NCBI RefSeq assembly: GCF_002943415.1
Contig: NZ_PTQZ01000016.1
Span: forward strand, 2,962-13,989
Length of the DNA stretch: 11,028 nucleotides
Direction of reading: 5' to 3'
From: Amnimonas aquatica
Lineage (GTDB): Bacteria; Pseudomonadota; Gammaproteobacteria; Pseudomonadales; Moraxellaceae
Part shown: in pieces, positions 1 through 8,906 of the stretch
Numbering within the stretch: position 1 is the stretch's first letter
Layout of the letters: every line of letters starts with the position of its first letter
Made by a program: the position numbers and the translations under genes
The notes under the pieces: model-generated
Seen by the model: only the letters and a program-made list of their open reading frames with translations
Databases searched by the model: none
What the model was told of the DNA's origin: nothing

Positions 1-1022
<1,022 letters not shown>

Positions 1023-1025
1023 TCA

Positions 1026-1117
1026 CCGCCGCGCTGCGGCGGACTGGTCGCTAGGCAGCGGCGCCTCTCGTGAAGGCGCCGCCAGGCTGGTGCGGCTCCC
1101 CGGTCGGGAGCCGGCAC
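1026..1117 (-). other. Three tandem hairpins in the sucB-lpd spacer
   Basis: The spacer between the sucB stop and the lpd start holds three inverted repeats in a row. In transcript order they are: GGCTCCC/GGGAGCC (1094-1112), extended by GTGC/GCAC with one bulged base (to 1090-1117) and starting two bases after the stop codon; GCGGCGCC/GGCGCCGC (1058-1082, 9-base loop); and CCGCCGC/GCGGCGG (1026-1042, 3-base loop). None is followed by a T-tract, so they do not look like intrinsic terminators. An RNA processing or stability role is inference. Confidence 0.6.
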
Positions 1118-1118
1118 A

Positions 1119-2309
1119 TCAGATTTCCAGCAGCAGGCGGGCCGGATCTTCCACCAGTTCCTTGATCGCGACCAGGAAGCTCACCGCTTCCTTGCCGTCG
1201 ATCAGGCGGTGGTCGTACGACAGCGCCAGGTACATCATGGGCAGGATCACCACCTGGCCGTTCACGGCCATGGGGCGGTCCTGGATCTTGTGCATGCCGA
1301 GGATGGCGGTCTGCGGCGGGTTCAGGATCGGCGTCGACAGCAACGAACCGAAGACACCGCCGTTGGAGATGGTGAAGGTGCCGCCGGTCATGTCATCGAT
1401 GGACAGCTTGCCGTCGCGCGCCTTCTTGCCGAACTCGGCGACGCCCTTCTCCATTTCCGACAGGCTCATGTGCTCGACGTTGCGCAGCACCGGCACCACC
1501 AGGCCGCGATCGGACGACACGGCAACGCCGACATCCTGGTAGCCGTGGTAGACGATGTCGTTGCCGTCGATGGAGGCGTTCACCGCCGGGAAGCGCTTGA
1601 GCGCCTCGACCGCGGCCTTGATGAAGAACGACATGAAGCCCAGGCGCACGCCGTGGACCTTCTCGAACTTGTCGACGTACTGCTTGCGCAGGTCCATGAC
1701 CGGCTTCATGTTGACCTCGTTGAAGGTGGTCAGCATGGCGGTGGACTGCTTGGCGTCGAGCAGGCGCTCGGCGACCTTGGCGCGCAGACGGGTCATCGGC
1801 ACGCGCTTCTCGACGCGTTCGCCCACGGCCAGCGACAGCGCAGGCGCTGCTGCGGCCGGGGCCGGCGCAGCAGCAGGCGCGCTCTTGGCGGCCTGCACAT
1901 CAGCCTTGGTGACACGACCGCCGGCACCGCTGCCGGCGACGGCGGCGATGTCGACGCCTGCTTCCGCTGCGGCCTTACGGGCAGCCGGGCCGGCAGCGGC
2001 CGGTGCGGCGGCGGCAGGCGCCGGCGCAGCAGCCGGGGCTTCGGCGGCCGGGGCCGGCGCGGCCGCGGCGGCACCCTCCTCGAACACGGCCAGCACTTCC
2101 TGCGACAGCACGGTATCGCCTTCGTTCTTGAGCACCTGGGTGATGACACCATCGGCGGGCGCGACGACTTCCAGCACCACCTTGTCGGTTTCGATGTCGA
2201 CGATCAGCTCGTCACGAGCAACGGCTTCACCGGGCTTCTTGTGCCAGGTGGCCACCGTGCCGTCGGCGACGGATTCGGGGAACACCGGGGCTTTGATTTC
2301 CAGACTCAT
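1119..2309 (-). CDS. sucB: 2-oxoglutarate dehydrogenase E2, dihydrolipoyl succinyltransferase
   Basis: Core subunit of the 2-oxoglutarate dehydrogenase complex; it transfers the succinyl group from E1 via lipoyl-lysine to CoA. The 396-aa protein has the standard layout: one lipoyl domain at about residues 2-78 with the lipoylated lysine K43 in ETDKVVLEV; an Ala/Pro-rich flexible linker (about 79-106); a peripheral subunit-binding domain (about 107-140, ending [13 protein letters not shown]); a second short Ala/Pro linker (about 144-157); and the catalytic domain from about 165 to the end, with DHRLIDG holding active-site H367 and D371. The length is close to the family's usual 400-odd residues. 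The ATG at 2309 has a good ribosome site (AAGGA at 2319-2323, 9 bases away). It follows sucA by 26 bp, so the two are surely cotranscribed. The linker-coding DNA is a low-complexity GC-rich stretch. Confidence 0.97.
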   Translation of the reverse strand: MSLEIKAPVFPESVADGTVATWHKKPGEAVARDELIVDIETDKVVLEVVAPADGVITQVLKNEGDTVLSQEVLAVFEEGAAAAAPAPAAEAPAAAPAPAAAAPAAAGPAARKAAAEAGVDIAAVAGSGAGGRVTKADVQAAKSAPAAAPAPAAAAPALSLAVGERVEKRVPMTRLRAKVAERLLDAKQSTAMLTTFNEVNMKPVMDLRKQYVDKFEKVHGVRLGFMSFFIKAAVEALKRFPAVNASIDGNDIVYHGYQDVGVAVSSDRGLVVPVLRNVEHMSLSEMEKGVAEFGKKARDGKLSIDDMTGGTFTISNGGVFGSLLSTPILNPPQTAILGMHKIQDRPMAVNGQVVILPMMYLALSYDHRLIDGKEAVSFLVAIKELVEDPARLLLEI

Positions 2310-2335
2310 CTCGGATTTTCCTTATGCTCGTCAGT

Positions 2336-5176
2336 TCAGGCGGTCTTGCCGCCGAGGGCATCGGCGACCAGGGCCGCCTGTTCTTTTGCATGCAAATAGA
2401 CCGAACCGCAAGCGGGCGCCGCCGAAGACGGACGGCCGGCGTAGCGGATGGTCAGGTCGGGGCGCCACTGGCGCATCACGCGCTCCAGATTGTGACGGGT
2501 GTTGTACCAGGCACCCTGGTTCATGGGCTCCTCCTGGCACCAGGCCACGTCCTCGACCTGGGTGAACGGCGCCAGCGCTTCGACCAGGCGCTTGTCCGGG
2601 AACGGGTACAGCTGCTCGACACGCACGATGGCGACCTCGTCGAGCTGCTGCTCGCGGCGCTTCTCCAGCAGGTCGTAGTAGACCTTGCCGCCGCAGATGA
2701 CCACGCGCTTGACCTTGGCCGGATCGAGCTTGTCGATCTCGCCGATGACGGTCTGGAAGCGGCCGCTGACCAGCTCCTCCAGCGGCGACACGGCCAGCTT
2801 GTGACGCAGCAGGCTCTTCGGCGACATGATGATCAGCGGCTTGCGCAGCGGGCGCACGACCTGGCGGCGCAGCAGGTGGAAGATCTGCGCCGGAGTCGAC
2901 GGCGTGCAGACCTGCATGTTGTGCTCGGCGCACAGCTGCAGGAAGCGCTCCAGACGCGCGGACGAATGCTCCGGACCCTGGCCCTCGAAGCCGTGCGGCA
3001 GCAGCATGGTGAGGCCGCACAGGCGCTCCCACTTGGTCTCGCCGCTGGAGATGAACTGGTCGATGACGACCTGGGCGCCGTTGGCGAAGTCGCCGAACTG
3101 GGCCTCCCAGATGATCAGCGCGCTCGGCGTGGTGGTCGAGTAGCCGTACTCGAACGCCAGCACCGCCTCTTCCGACAGCAGCGAGTCGTAGATCTCGAAG
3201 CGGCGCGGCAGGCTGCTGATCTGCTGCAGCGGGATGAAGGGCTGGTTGTCCTTCTGGTTGTACATGATGGCGTGGCGGTGCGAGAACGTGCCGCGACCGA
3301 CGTCCTGGCCGGTGATGCGGATCAGGGTCTCGTCCTGCAGCAGCGTGGCGTAGGCCATGACCTCGGCCGCACCCCAGTTCAGCTCGAGGTTGCCGGACCA
3401 CATGCGCTGACGGTCTTCGAGGACCTTCTGCACCTGGCGCTGCACCACGAAGCCTTCCGGCAGCACGCCCAGCTGCTTGCCCAGCGCGTTCAGCACGGGC
3501 ATGGGCACACCGGTGTCCCAGTCATCGACCACGGCATGGTTGAGGTAGGGCGTCCAGTCGACGAACAGGCTCTTGTTCGGCTCGCGCACGCGCTCCTTCA
3601 CCACGCTGTGGCCGGCATCGAGGTCCTGGCGGTAGGCGTTGACCAGCGCCTCGGCCTCGCCGGCCGGAATCGTGCCCTGCTTGAGCAGGCGATCGGCATA
3701 GAGCGCGCGCGTGGTCGGCAGGTTGTTGATGACCTGGTACATGACCGGCTGCGTGGCGGCCGGCTCGTCGGCCTCGTTGTGACCGCGGCGACGGTAGCAG
3801 TACATGTCGATGACCACGTCCTTGCGGAATTCCATGCGGAAATCCAGGGCCATCTGGGTCACGAACAGGACCGCTTCGGGATCGTCGCCGTTCACATGGA
3901 AGATCGGCGGCTGCACCATCTTGGCGACACCGGTGCAGTACTCGGTCGAGCGTGCGTCGTCAATGCGGCTGGTGGTGAAGCCGACCTGGTTGTTGATCAC
4001 GATGTGCACGGTGCCGCCGGTGCGGTAGCCGCGCGTCTGCGACATCTGGAAGGTTTCCATGACCACGCCCTGACCGGCGAAGGCGGCGTCGCCATGAATG
4101 CTGATCGGCAGCACCTGGCGGCCATCCTGGTCGCCGCGGCGGTCCTGGCGGGCGCGCACGGAACCTTCGACCACCGGAGACACGATCTCCAGGTGCGACG
4201 GGTTGAACGCCATGGCCAGATGGACTTCGCCGCCAGGCGTCATCAGGTTCGAGGAATAGCCCTGGTGGTACTTCACGTCGCCCGAGCCGGACTTGTGGAA
4301 AGTCTTGCCTTCGAACTCGTTAAACAGCTCGGCCGGGTTCTTGCCCAGGATGTTGACCAGCACGTTCAGGCGGCCGCGATGGGCCATGCCGATCACGACT
4401 TCCTTGGTGTTGTACGAGCCGGCACGCTGGATCAGCTCGGCCACCATCGGGATCAGCGCTTCGCCGCCCTCGAGGCCGAAGCGCTTGGCACCGGCGTACT
4501 TGGTGCCGAGGTACTTTTCCAGGCCTTCGGCGGCGGTCAGCTGCTCCAGCAGCTGGCGCTTGGTCTCGGCCGAGAACGCGGGGTTGCCGCGCTTGCCCTC
4601 GAGACGCTGCTGGATCCAGCGCTTCTCGGCGGTATCGACGATGTGCATGTACTCGATGCCGATGCTGCCGCAGTAGATGGCCTCCATGGCCTCGACCATT
4701 TCGCGCAGCGTGCTCTCGCCCTTGCCGATGGCGAGATTGCCGGTCTGGAACACGGTGTCGAGATCGGCCAGCGAGAGACCGTGGGTGGCGAGGTCGAGAT
4801 CAGGCACCTGGGGGCGCGGCATGAGGCCGAGCGGGTCGAGGCGCGCTTTCTGGTGGCCGCGGTTGCGGTAGCCGGCGATCAGCTGCAGAACACCGACCTG
4901 CCGGCGCTCGTGCTCGGTGCTGACGCTGCCGACAGGCGCCGGCCGGGCACGGCTGGAATTCTTGGCAAGCAGGAGGAACTGTTCACGCACACCATTGTGC
5001 GGCGTGTCCTGGCTGATGCCCGCGACACGGGGGAGCTTTTCGAAATAGGTCCGCCAGTCTTCGGGAACCGAATTTGGCGCTACCAGATACTGTTCGTAGA
5101 GTTCTTCGACATAGGCTGCATTCTCGGCAGAGAGTTGAGACGTACTCCACTGCCGCTGCATTTGGCCGTCTTGCAT
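2336..5176 (-). CDS. sucA: 2-oxoglutarate dehydrogenase E1 component
   Basis: Thiamine-diphosphate enzyme that decarboxylates 2-oxoglutarate and loads succinyl onto the E2 lipoyl group; rate-controlling step of the complex. The 946-aa length is typical of gammaproteobacterial SucA. The N-terminus has the E2-binding segment (NAAYVEELYEQYL, residues 19-31) followed by PEDWRTYF. Family motifs: MAHRGRLNVLVNILGKNP (264-281); HGDAAFAGQGVVMETFQMSQ (361-380) and INNQVGFT (394-401), the cofactor-binding core; RRRGHNEADEP (462-472); GQDVGRGTFSHRHA (623-636). The C-terminal region includes VRVEQLYPFPD (851-861) and QEEPMNQGAW (881-890). The ATG at 5176 is chosen over an in-frame ATG five codons later because the longer start aligns with Pseudomonas SucA; GGGA 8 bases before it is only a modest ribosome site. 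It is first gene of sucAB-lpd and is preceded by a long structured leader. A 962-codon open frame on the other strand is a GC-driven shadow. Confidence 0.97.
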   Translation of the reverse strand: MQDGQMQRQWSTSQLSAENAAYVEELYEQYLVAPNSVPEDWRTYFEKLPRVAGISQDTPHNGVREQFLLLAKNSSRARPAPVGSVSTEHERRQVGVLQLIAGYRNRGHQKARLDPLGLMPRPQVPDLDLATHGLSLADLDTVFQTGNLAIGKGESTLREMVEAMEAIYCGSIGIEYMHIVDTAEKRWIQQRLEGKRGNPAFSAETKRQLLEQLTAAEGLEKYLGTKYAGAKRFGLEGGEALIPMVAELIQRAGSYNTKEVVIGMAHRGRLNVLVNILGKNPAELFNEFEGKTFHKSGSGDVKYHQGYSSNLMTPGGEVHLAMAFNPSHLEIVSPVVEGSVRARQDRRGDQDGRQVLPISIHGDAAFAGQGVVMETFQMSQTRGYRTGGTVHIVINNQVGFTTSRIDDARSTEYCTGVAKMVQPPIFHVNGDDPEAVLFVTQMALDFRMEFRKDVVIDMYCYRRRGHNEADEPAATQPVMYQVINNLPTTRALYADRLLKQGTIPAGEAEALVNAYRQDLDAGHSVVKERVREPNKSLFVDWTPYLNHAVVDDWDTGVPMPVLNALGKQLGVLPEGFVVQRQVQKVLEDRQRMWSGNLELNWGAAEVMAYATLLQDETLIRITGQDVGRGTFSHRHAIMYNQKDNQPFIPLQQISSLPRRFEIYDSLLSEEAVLAFEYGYSTTTPSALIIWEAQFGDFANGAQVVIDQFISSGETKWERLCGLTMLLPHGFEGQGPEHSSARLERFLQLCAEHNMQVCTPSTPAQIFHLLRRQVVRPLRKPLIIMSPKSLLRHKLAVSPLEELVSGRFQTVIGEIDKLDPAKVKRVVICGGKVYYDLLEKRREQQLDEVAIVRVEQLYPFPDKRLVEALAPFTQVEDVAWCQEEPMNQGAWYNTRHNLERVMRQWRPDLTIRYAGRPSSAAPACGSVYLHAKEQAALVADALGGKTA

Positions 5177-5193
5177 GATTATTATCCCAATCA

Positions 5194-5238
5194 GGGGACA
5201 ACAGGCTGCTAACCCGGCCTTGCTCAGGCCTTGTCCCC
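5194..5238 (-). other. Stem-loop directly upstream of sucA
   Basis: GGGGACAA (5194-5201) pairs perfectly with TTGTCCCC (5231-5238). The 29-base interior carries a further GGCC/GGCC pairing at 5216-5230 and a CAAGGCC direct repeat. The stem ends 17 bases before the sucA start codon, close enough to affect ribosome access if it forms in the RNA. Function is not established. Confidence 0.45.
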
Positions 5239-5365
5239 CTTCCGACTTTCACCGCGGCACCTTTTTGGGGCGCCGCGACCCACACCACTTCACTTTTGAG
5301 CAATCTGGTGCATTCAACTGTCAGGCCGCGCCGGAGGCACGCCACGAGATCAATCTTCTAGGCCG

Positions 5366-5398
5366 GCAGGCAGTCGTCGTGCACGAGAACATGCCTGC
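5366..5398. other. Nested dyad in sucA leader region, possible operator
   Basis: Outer arms GCAGGCA (5366-5372) and TGCCTGC (5392-5398) are perfect inverted repeats. Almost exactly between them is a perfect 10-bp palindrome, TCGTGCACGA (5377-5386). The element lies about 190 bp before the sucA start. It could be a protein-binding site or an RNA hairpin; I cannot name a regulator. Confidence 0.4.
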
Positions 5399-5502
5399 AC
5401 AGCACGCATCGTTCGGACCGGCTGATACTAGCGCGAATGGCGTAGCCGAGGAACCACTACGAAAGTGGGACGGACAGAAAATCCGATAAATTCACGACCG
5501 CC

Positions 5503-5570
5503 GGAAAAGAAAGGCCCCGACCGGCGGAACCTGTCGGGGCCCTGCCCGCCCGGACATGATGCCGGGCGGG
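5503..5570 (-). terminator. sdhCDAB terminator with a second tandem hairpin
   Basis: On the minus strand, 18 bases after the sdhB stop, comes a 9-bp perfect stem CCCGCCCGG/CCGGGCGGG (5545-5570, 8-base loop). A second 9-bp perfect stem follows, GGCCCCGAC/GTCGGGGCC (5513-5541, 11-base loop), directly followed in transcript direction by TTTCTTTTCC (5503-5512). The second element is a classic Rho-independent terminator for the sdh operon. The first may protect the 3' end. Its position implies that sucAB-lpd is not simply read through from sdh. Confidence 0.8.
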
Positions 5571-5588
5571 AGAGACAGCTGACGGGAC

Positions 5589-6296
5589 TCAGGAGCCCTG
5601 GGTCAGCAGCATGTTGCGGATGTGGCCGATGGCACGCGTCGGGTTGAGACCCTTCGGGCACACGCTCACGCAGTTCATGATGCCGCGGCAGCGGAACAGC
5701 GAGAACGGGTCATCCAGCTTGGCCAGGCGCTCGGCGGTAGCGGTGTCGCGGCTGTCGGCGAGGAAGCGCCAGGCCTGCAGCAGCGCCGACGGACCGAGGA
5801 ACTTCTCGGGGTTCCACCAGAACGACGGGCACGAAGTGGTGCAGCAGGCGCACAGGATGCACTCGTACAGACCATCGATCTTCTCGCGATCTTCCGGCGA
5901 CTGCAGGCGCTCGATGGCCGGCGCCGGCGTGTCGTTGATGACGTAGGGCTGCACCTTCTCGTACTGGGTGTAGAACATGGTCATGTCCACCACCAGGTCG
6001 CGGATGACCGGCAGACCGGGCAACGGCTTGACGATCAGGTGGTTGCCGCCCTTGGTGGCCTGGGACACCGGCACGATGCAGGCCAGGCCGTTCTTGCCGT
6101 TCATGTTGAGGCCGTCGGAGCCGCACACGCCTTCGCGACAGGAGCGGCGGTAGGCCAGGCCGTCATCCTGTTCCTTCACCAGATTGAGGACATCCAGCAC
6201 CATGAGGTCACGGCCCTGGGTATCGATCTGGTATTCCTTCATGTACGGCTCGCGGTCCGTCTCCGGGTTGTAGCGATAGATGCTGACTTTAAGCAT
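5589..6296 (-). CDS. sdhB: Succinate dehydrogenase iron-sulfur subunit
   Basis: Electron-transfer subunit of complex II, carrying electrons from the FAD of SdhA to quinone at the SdhCD membrane anchor. The 235-aa length is typical. All three clusters can be read. The [2Fe-2S] site is SCREGVCGSDG...LAC with C53, C58, D61 and C73; the Asp in place of the third Cys is normal in enterobacterial and pseudomonad SdhB. The [4Fe-4S] site is CILCACC, C146, C149 and C152 with C213. The [3Fe-4S] site is C156, C203 and C209, in the CRGIMNCVSVCPKGLNP segment. The ATG at 6296 follows AGGGG about 8 bases upstream. It lies 14 bp after sdhA and is the last gene of the operon, followed by tandem hairpins. Confidence 0.98.
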   Translation of the reverse strand: MLKVSIYRYNPETDREPYMKEYQIDTQGRDLMVLDVLNLVKEQDDGLAYRRSCREGVCGSDGLNMNGKNGLACIVPVSQATKGGNHLIVKPLPGLPVIRDLVVDMTMFYTQYEKVQPYVINDTPAPAIERLQSPEDREKIDGLYECILCACCTTSCPSFWWNPEKFLGPSALLQAWRFLADSRDTATAERLAKLDDPFSLFRCRGIMNCVSVCPKGLNPTRAIGHIRNMLLTQGS

Positions 6297-6310
6297 GTTG
6301 CACCCCTGAA

Positions 6311-8083
6311 TTAGTAAGTACGGGCCTTGGGCTGGAAGGCCTTGACCTGCTTCGGCGCGAAGTTGACGGCGCGCTTGGAGACCTTCTTGCTGTCGGTGTG
6401 GTACAGCGAATGGGCCAGCCAGTTCTCGTCGTCACGATCCGGATAGTCTTCGCGGCTGTGGGCGCCACGCGACTCGGTGCGGATCTGCGCGGCCAGCGCG
6501 GTGGCCTCGGCGGTCTCGAGCAGGTTGTCCAGCTCCAGGGCCTCGACACGGGCGGTGTTGAAGGCGCCGCTCTTGTCCGGCACGTGCGCCTTGCCGATGC
6601 GCTCGCGGAGCTCGGCGACGGCGACCACGCCCTTGTCCATGTCCTCGCCGCGACGGAAGATGCCGAAGGCGCTCTGCATGGTGCGCTGCAGCTCCTTGCG
6701 CAGCGACGGCACGGACTCGCCGCTGACCGAGCTGTTCCAGCGCGCCATGCGGGCCTGGGCGCGCTCGACGTCGGACTCGGAGGGCTGGCGCTGCTCCAGA
6801 CCCTGGCGCAGGGCATCCTCGATGTGCAGGCCGGCGGCGCGGCCGAACACCACCAGGTCGAGCAGCGAGTTGCCGCCCAGGCGGTTGGCGCCGTGCACCG
6901 ACACGCAGGCGATTTCGCCGACGGCGTACAGGCCCGGGATGATGAAGTCGTTGCCGCCGGCGTCGACGCCGATGGCCTGGCCGTGAACGTTGGTCGGGAT
7001 GCCGCCCATCATGTAGTGGCAGGTCGGGATGACCGGGATCGGTTCCTTGACCGGGTCGACGTGCGCGAAGGTCTCGGCCAGCTCGCAGATGCCCGGCAGG
7101 CGGCTGTGCAGCACTTCCTTGCCGAGGTGGTCGAGCTTCAGGTAGACGTATTCGCCATCCGGACCGGCGCCGCGGCCTTCGCGGATCTCGGTCGCCATGG
7201 AACGGGCGACGACGTCGCGCGAGGCGAGGTCCTTGGCGTTCGGGGCGTAGCGCTCCATGAAGCGCTCGCCATCCTTGTTCAGCAGGTAGCCGCCTTCGCC
7301 GCGGCAGCCCTCGGTGACCAGCACGCCCGCGCCGGCGATGCCGGTCGGGTGGAACTGCCACATTTCCATGTCCTGCAGCGGAATGCCGGCACGGGCCGCC
7401 ATGCCGACGCCGTCACCGGTGTTGATGTGGGCGTTGGTGGTCGAGGAATAGATACGGCCGGCGCCGCCGGTGGCGAACACGGTGGCCTTGGACTTGAAGA
7501 ACACGACTTCGCCGGTGGCGATTTCCATGGCGATGACGCCGCAGACGGCGCCATCCTGGTTGCGCACCAGGTCCAGGGCCAGCCACTCGATGTAGAACTT
7601 GGTGTTGTTCTTCAGGTTCTGCTGGTACAAGGTGTGCAGCAGCGCGTGACCGGTACGGTCGGCGGCGGCGCAGGTACGGGCAGCCTGGCCGCCCTCGCCG
7701 AAGTTCTTCGACTGGCCGCCGAACGGGCGCTGGTAGATGCGGCCTTCCTCGGTGCGCGAGAACGGCAGACCCATGTGCTCGAGCTCGAACACGACCTGCG
7801 GGCCGACGGCGCACATGTATTCGATGGAGTCCTGGTCACCGATGAAGTCGGCGCCCTTGACGGTGTCGTACATGTGCCAGCGCCAGTCGTCGTTGGGGTC
7901 GGCGGAGGCAATGGCGCAGGTGATGCCGCCCTGGGCGGACACGGTGTGCGAGCGGGTCGGGAAGACCTTGGAGATCAGCGCGGTCTTGAAGCCGGACTGG
8001 GCCAGCTGCAGGGAAGCACGCATGCCGGCGCCGCCGCCACCCACGATGACGGCATCAAAATTCACGGTACGGATATTCGACAT
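6311..8083 (-). CDS. sdhA: Succinate dehydrogenase flavoprotein subunit
   Basis: Catalytic subunit of complex II; oxidises succinate to fumarate using covalently bound FAD on the cytoplasmic side of the inner membrane. The 590-aa protein matches the Pseudomonas length. Visible features: FAD-binding GGGGAG at residues 15-20; SHTVSAQGG with H46, the expected covalent FAD attachment site; [18 protein letters not shown] (121-138); HPTG with H245; SRDVVARS with R289, the expected catalytic arginine; CHYMMGG with H356; and [22 protein letters not shown] with R401 in the substrate site. The capping and helical domains show no gaps. The ATG at 8083 lies only 3 bp after the sdhD stop, with GGGGAAA overlapping the end of sdhD as ribosome site, so translational coupling is likely. 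Long open frames on the opposite strand are shadows. Confidence 0.98.
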   Translation of the reverse strand: MSNIRTVNFDAVIVGGGGAGMRASLQLAQSGFKTALISKVFPTRSHTVSAQGGITCAIASADPNDDWRWHMYDTVKGADFIGDQDSIEYMCAVGPQVVFELEHMGLPFSRTEEGRIYQRPFGGQSKNFGEGGQAARTCAAADRTGHALLHTLYQQNLKNNTKFYIEWLALDLVRNQDGAVCGVIAMEIATGEVVFFKSKATVFATGGAGRIYSSTTNAHINTGDGVGMAARAGIPLQDMEMWQFHPTGIAGAGVLVTEGCRGEGGYLLNKDGERFMERYAPNAKDLASRDVVARSMATEIREGRGAGPDGEYVYLKLDHLGKEVLHSRLPGICELAETFAHVDPVKEPIPVIPTCHYMMGGIPTNVHGQAIGVDAGGNDFIIPGLYAVGEIACVSVHGANRLGGNSLLDLVVFGRAAGLHIEDALRQGLEQRQPSESDVERAQARMARWNSSVSGESVPSLRKELQRTMQSAFGIFRRGEDMDKGVVAVAELRERIGKAHVPDKSGAFNTARVEALELDNLLETAEATALAAQIRTESRGAHSREDYPDRDDENWLAHSLYHTDSKKVSKRAVNFAPKQVKAFQPKARTY

Positions 8084-8086
8084 GAC

Positions 8087-8452
8087 TCAGTTTCCCCAGA
8101 TGATCTGAATGCCCCAGATGACGATGACGAACATCGCGATCGCCATGGCAATCTGCACCAGCAGGCGCAGCACATCGGCCTTCGGCCCTGCATGGCTGGC
8201 GGTCAGATAGTCGGTGGTCACCGTCCACAGGCCGATCCAGCCATGCGCGACGAACGACAGCAGGGCCAGCAGCGTGAAGATGCGCATGGCCGTGGTGGTC
8301 ATGAAACCGTGCCAGGTTTCATAGTCGAGGCCGGGGTGGCAGACGATAAAGCCGAACAGCACCACCGTGTAGACAGCCAGGATGACGCCGCTGACACGCT
8401 GCAGCAGCCAGTCGGACAGGCCCGAACGGGAAAAACTCGTTGCGCTCTTCAT
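8087..8452 (-). CDS. sdhD: Succinate dehydrogenase membrane anchor subunit
   Basis: Hydrophobic anchor that, with SdhC, binds heme b and the quinone and fixes SdhAB to the inner membrane. I choose the ATG at 8452 (MKSATSFSRSGLSDWLLQRV), giving 121 aa; its A is shared with the TGA of sdhC (TGATG), a usual coupling arrangement. The N-terminus then aligns with Pseudomonas and E. coli SdhD, whereas an upstream in-frame ATG at 8467 would add five residues and overlap sdhC by 16 bases. Three membrane segments are visible at about residues 17-38, 55-77 and 95-118. H70 in FVAHGWIG is the expected heme ligand and D81-Y82 (TTDY) the expected quinone-site pair, matching E. coli H71, D82 and Y83. The gene stops 3 bp before sdhA. 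Confidence 0.93.
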   Translation of the reverse strand: MKSATSFSRSGLSDWLLQRVSGVILAVYTVVLFGFIVCHPGLDYETWHGFMTTTAMRIFTLLALLSFVAHGWIGLWTVTTDYLTASHAGPKADVLRLLVQIAMAIAMFVIVIWGIQIIWGN

Positions 8453-8841
8453 CACAGCACCACCCACACGAAGGTTGCCGCGATGCCCGCGGCGGAAAGC
8501 AGCAGAACCGCGGTCGCGAAGCGGCGACCGCCCTCCAGGGACTCACCGATGCCCCAGTCGGCAATCAGGTGCTTGACGCCGGCGAGGAAGTGGTAGACCA
8601 GACCGGCCAGGCCCACGAACAGCACCAGCCTGGCGAACAGGCCGGACAACAGTTCCTGCACCTGCGCGAAGCCCTCGGGCGACGACAGCGAGCAGCTCAG
8701 CAGCGCCAGCAGGCCCGGCACCACGAAGAACAGCAGGATGCCCGACAATCGGTGCAGGATGGAGGCGATGGCTACCGGGGACTTCAAGTTGACTTGTATG
8801 ATAGTCGCCAGCGAGAGATTGACAGGTCTGTTGCTTTTCAC
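8452..8841 (-). CDS. sdhC: Succinate dehydrogenase cytochrome b556 subunit
   Basis: Membrane subunit of complex II that shares heme b and the quinone site with SdhD. The start is taken as GTG at 8841-8839 (MKSNRPVNLSLATI), giving 129 aa: it has a strong ribosome site (AGGA at 8850-8853, 8 bases upstream) and the N-terminus matches the RPVNLDL start of known SdhC proteins. An upstream TTG frame to 8901 adds 20 residues unlike the family and crosses this ribosome site. Membrane segments lie at about 25-49, 65-88 and 106-128. S27 and R31 (ASILHRLSG) are the expected quinone-site residues, and H84 (VYHFLAG) the expected heme ligand. Against remembered E. coli and Pseudomonas sequences there are four extra residues between RPVNLSLATI and AIASILHR. 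It is the first gene of sdhCDAB. Confidence 0.93.
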   Translation of the reverse strand: MKSNRPVNLSLATIIQVNLKSPVAIASILHRLSGILLFFVVPGLLALLSCSLSSPEGFAQVQELLSGLFARLVLFVGLAGLVYHFLAGVKHLIADWGIGESLEGGRRFATAVLLLSAAGIAATFVWVVL

Positions 8842-8906
8842 AGATAGCGTCCTGTTGGTCTGGCCCAAGGGGCGTGGCACGGAGAGGAGAATCCAGGTCA
8901 AGTTGT

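Larger units (their letters stand above)
5177..5502 (-). promoter_or_regulatory. sucA upstream non-coding leader region
   Basis: About 326 bp between the sdhB terminator and the sucA start, with no convincing gene on either strand; the small open frames lack ribosome sites or overlap sucA. It must hold the sucA promoter if the terminator on its left is efficient. I see no clear -35/-10 pair: the best is TAGTAT read on the minus strand at about 5425-5430 with TTCCTC 17 bases upstream, which is weak. Several dyads are present: CCACT/AGTGG at 5454-5468, a nested dyad at 5366-5398, an imperfect GCGGC/GCCGC hairpin at 5254-5276, and a longer one beside the start codon at 5194-5238. Confidence 0.45.

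Noticed and set aside
1836..2075. Repetitive GC-rich tract inside sucB as a DNA repeat element
   Set aside because: It simply encodes the Ala/Pro interdomain linkers normal in E2 proteins.
2324..5212. 962-codon open frame on the plus strand antisense to sucA
   Set aside because: It mirrors the sucA reading frame in GC-rich DNA, has biased low-complexity composition rich in Leu, Ala, Asp and His, and no family resemblance. SucA on the other strand is unmistakable.
4983..5345. 120-codon minus-strand open frame upstream of and overlapping the sucA start
   Set aside because: It overlaps the conserved SucA N-terminus in another frame and covers the structured leader; no ribosome site or family match.
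5175..5489. 104-codon plus-strand open frame in the sucA leader
   Set aside because: Runs through several dyads and has no ribosome site or recognisable protein features.
6398..8596. 732-codon plus-strand open frame antisense to sdhA and sdhD
   Set aside because: Same GC-driven antisense effect; it crosses three real genes and matches nothing recognisable.
8842..8901. Upstream extension of sdhC to a TTG at 8901
   Set aside because: The added 20 residues do not match SdhC proteins and the GTG at 8841 has a much better ribosome site.
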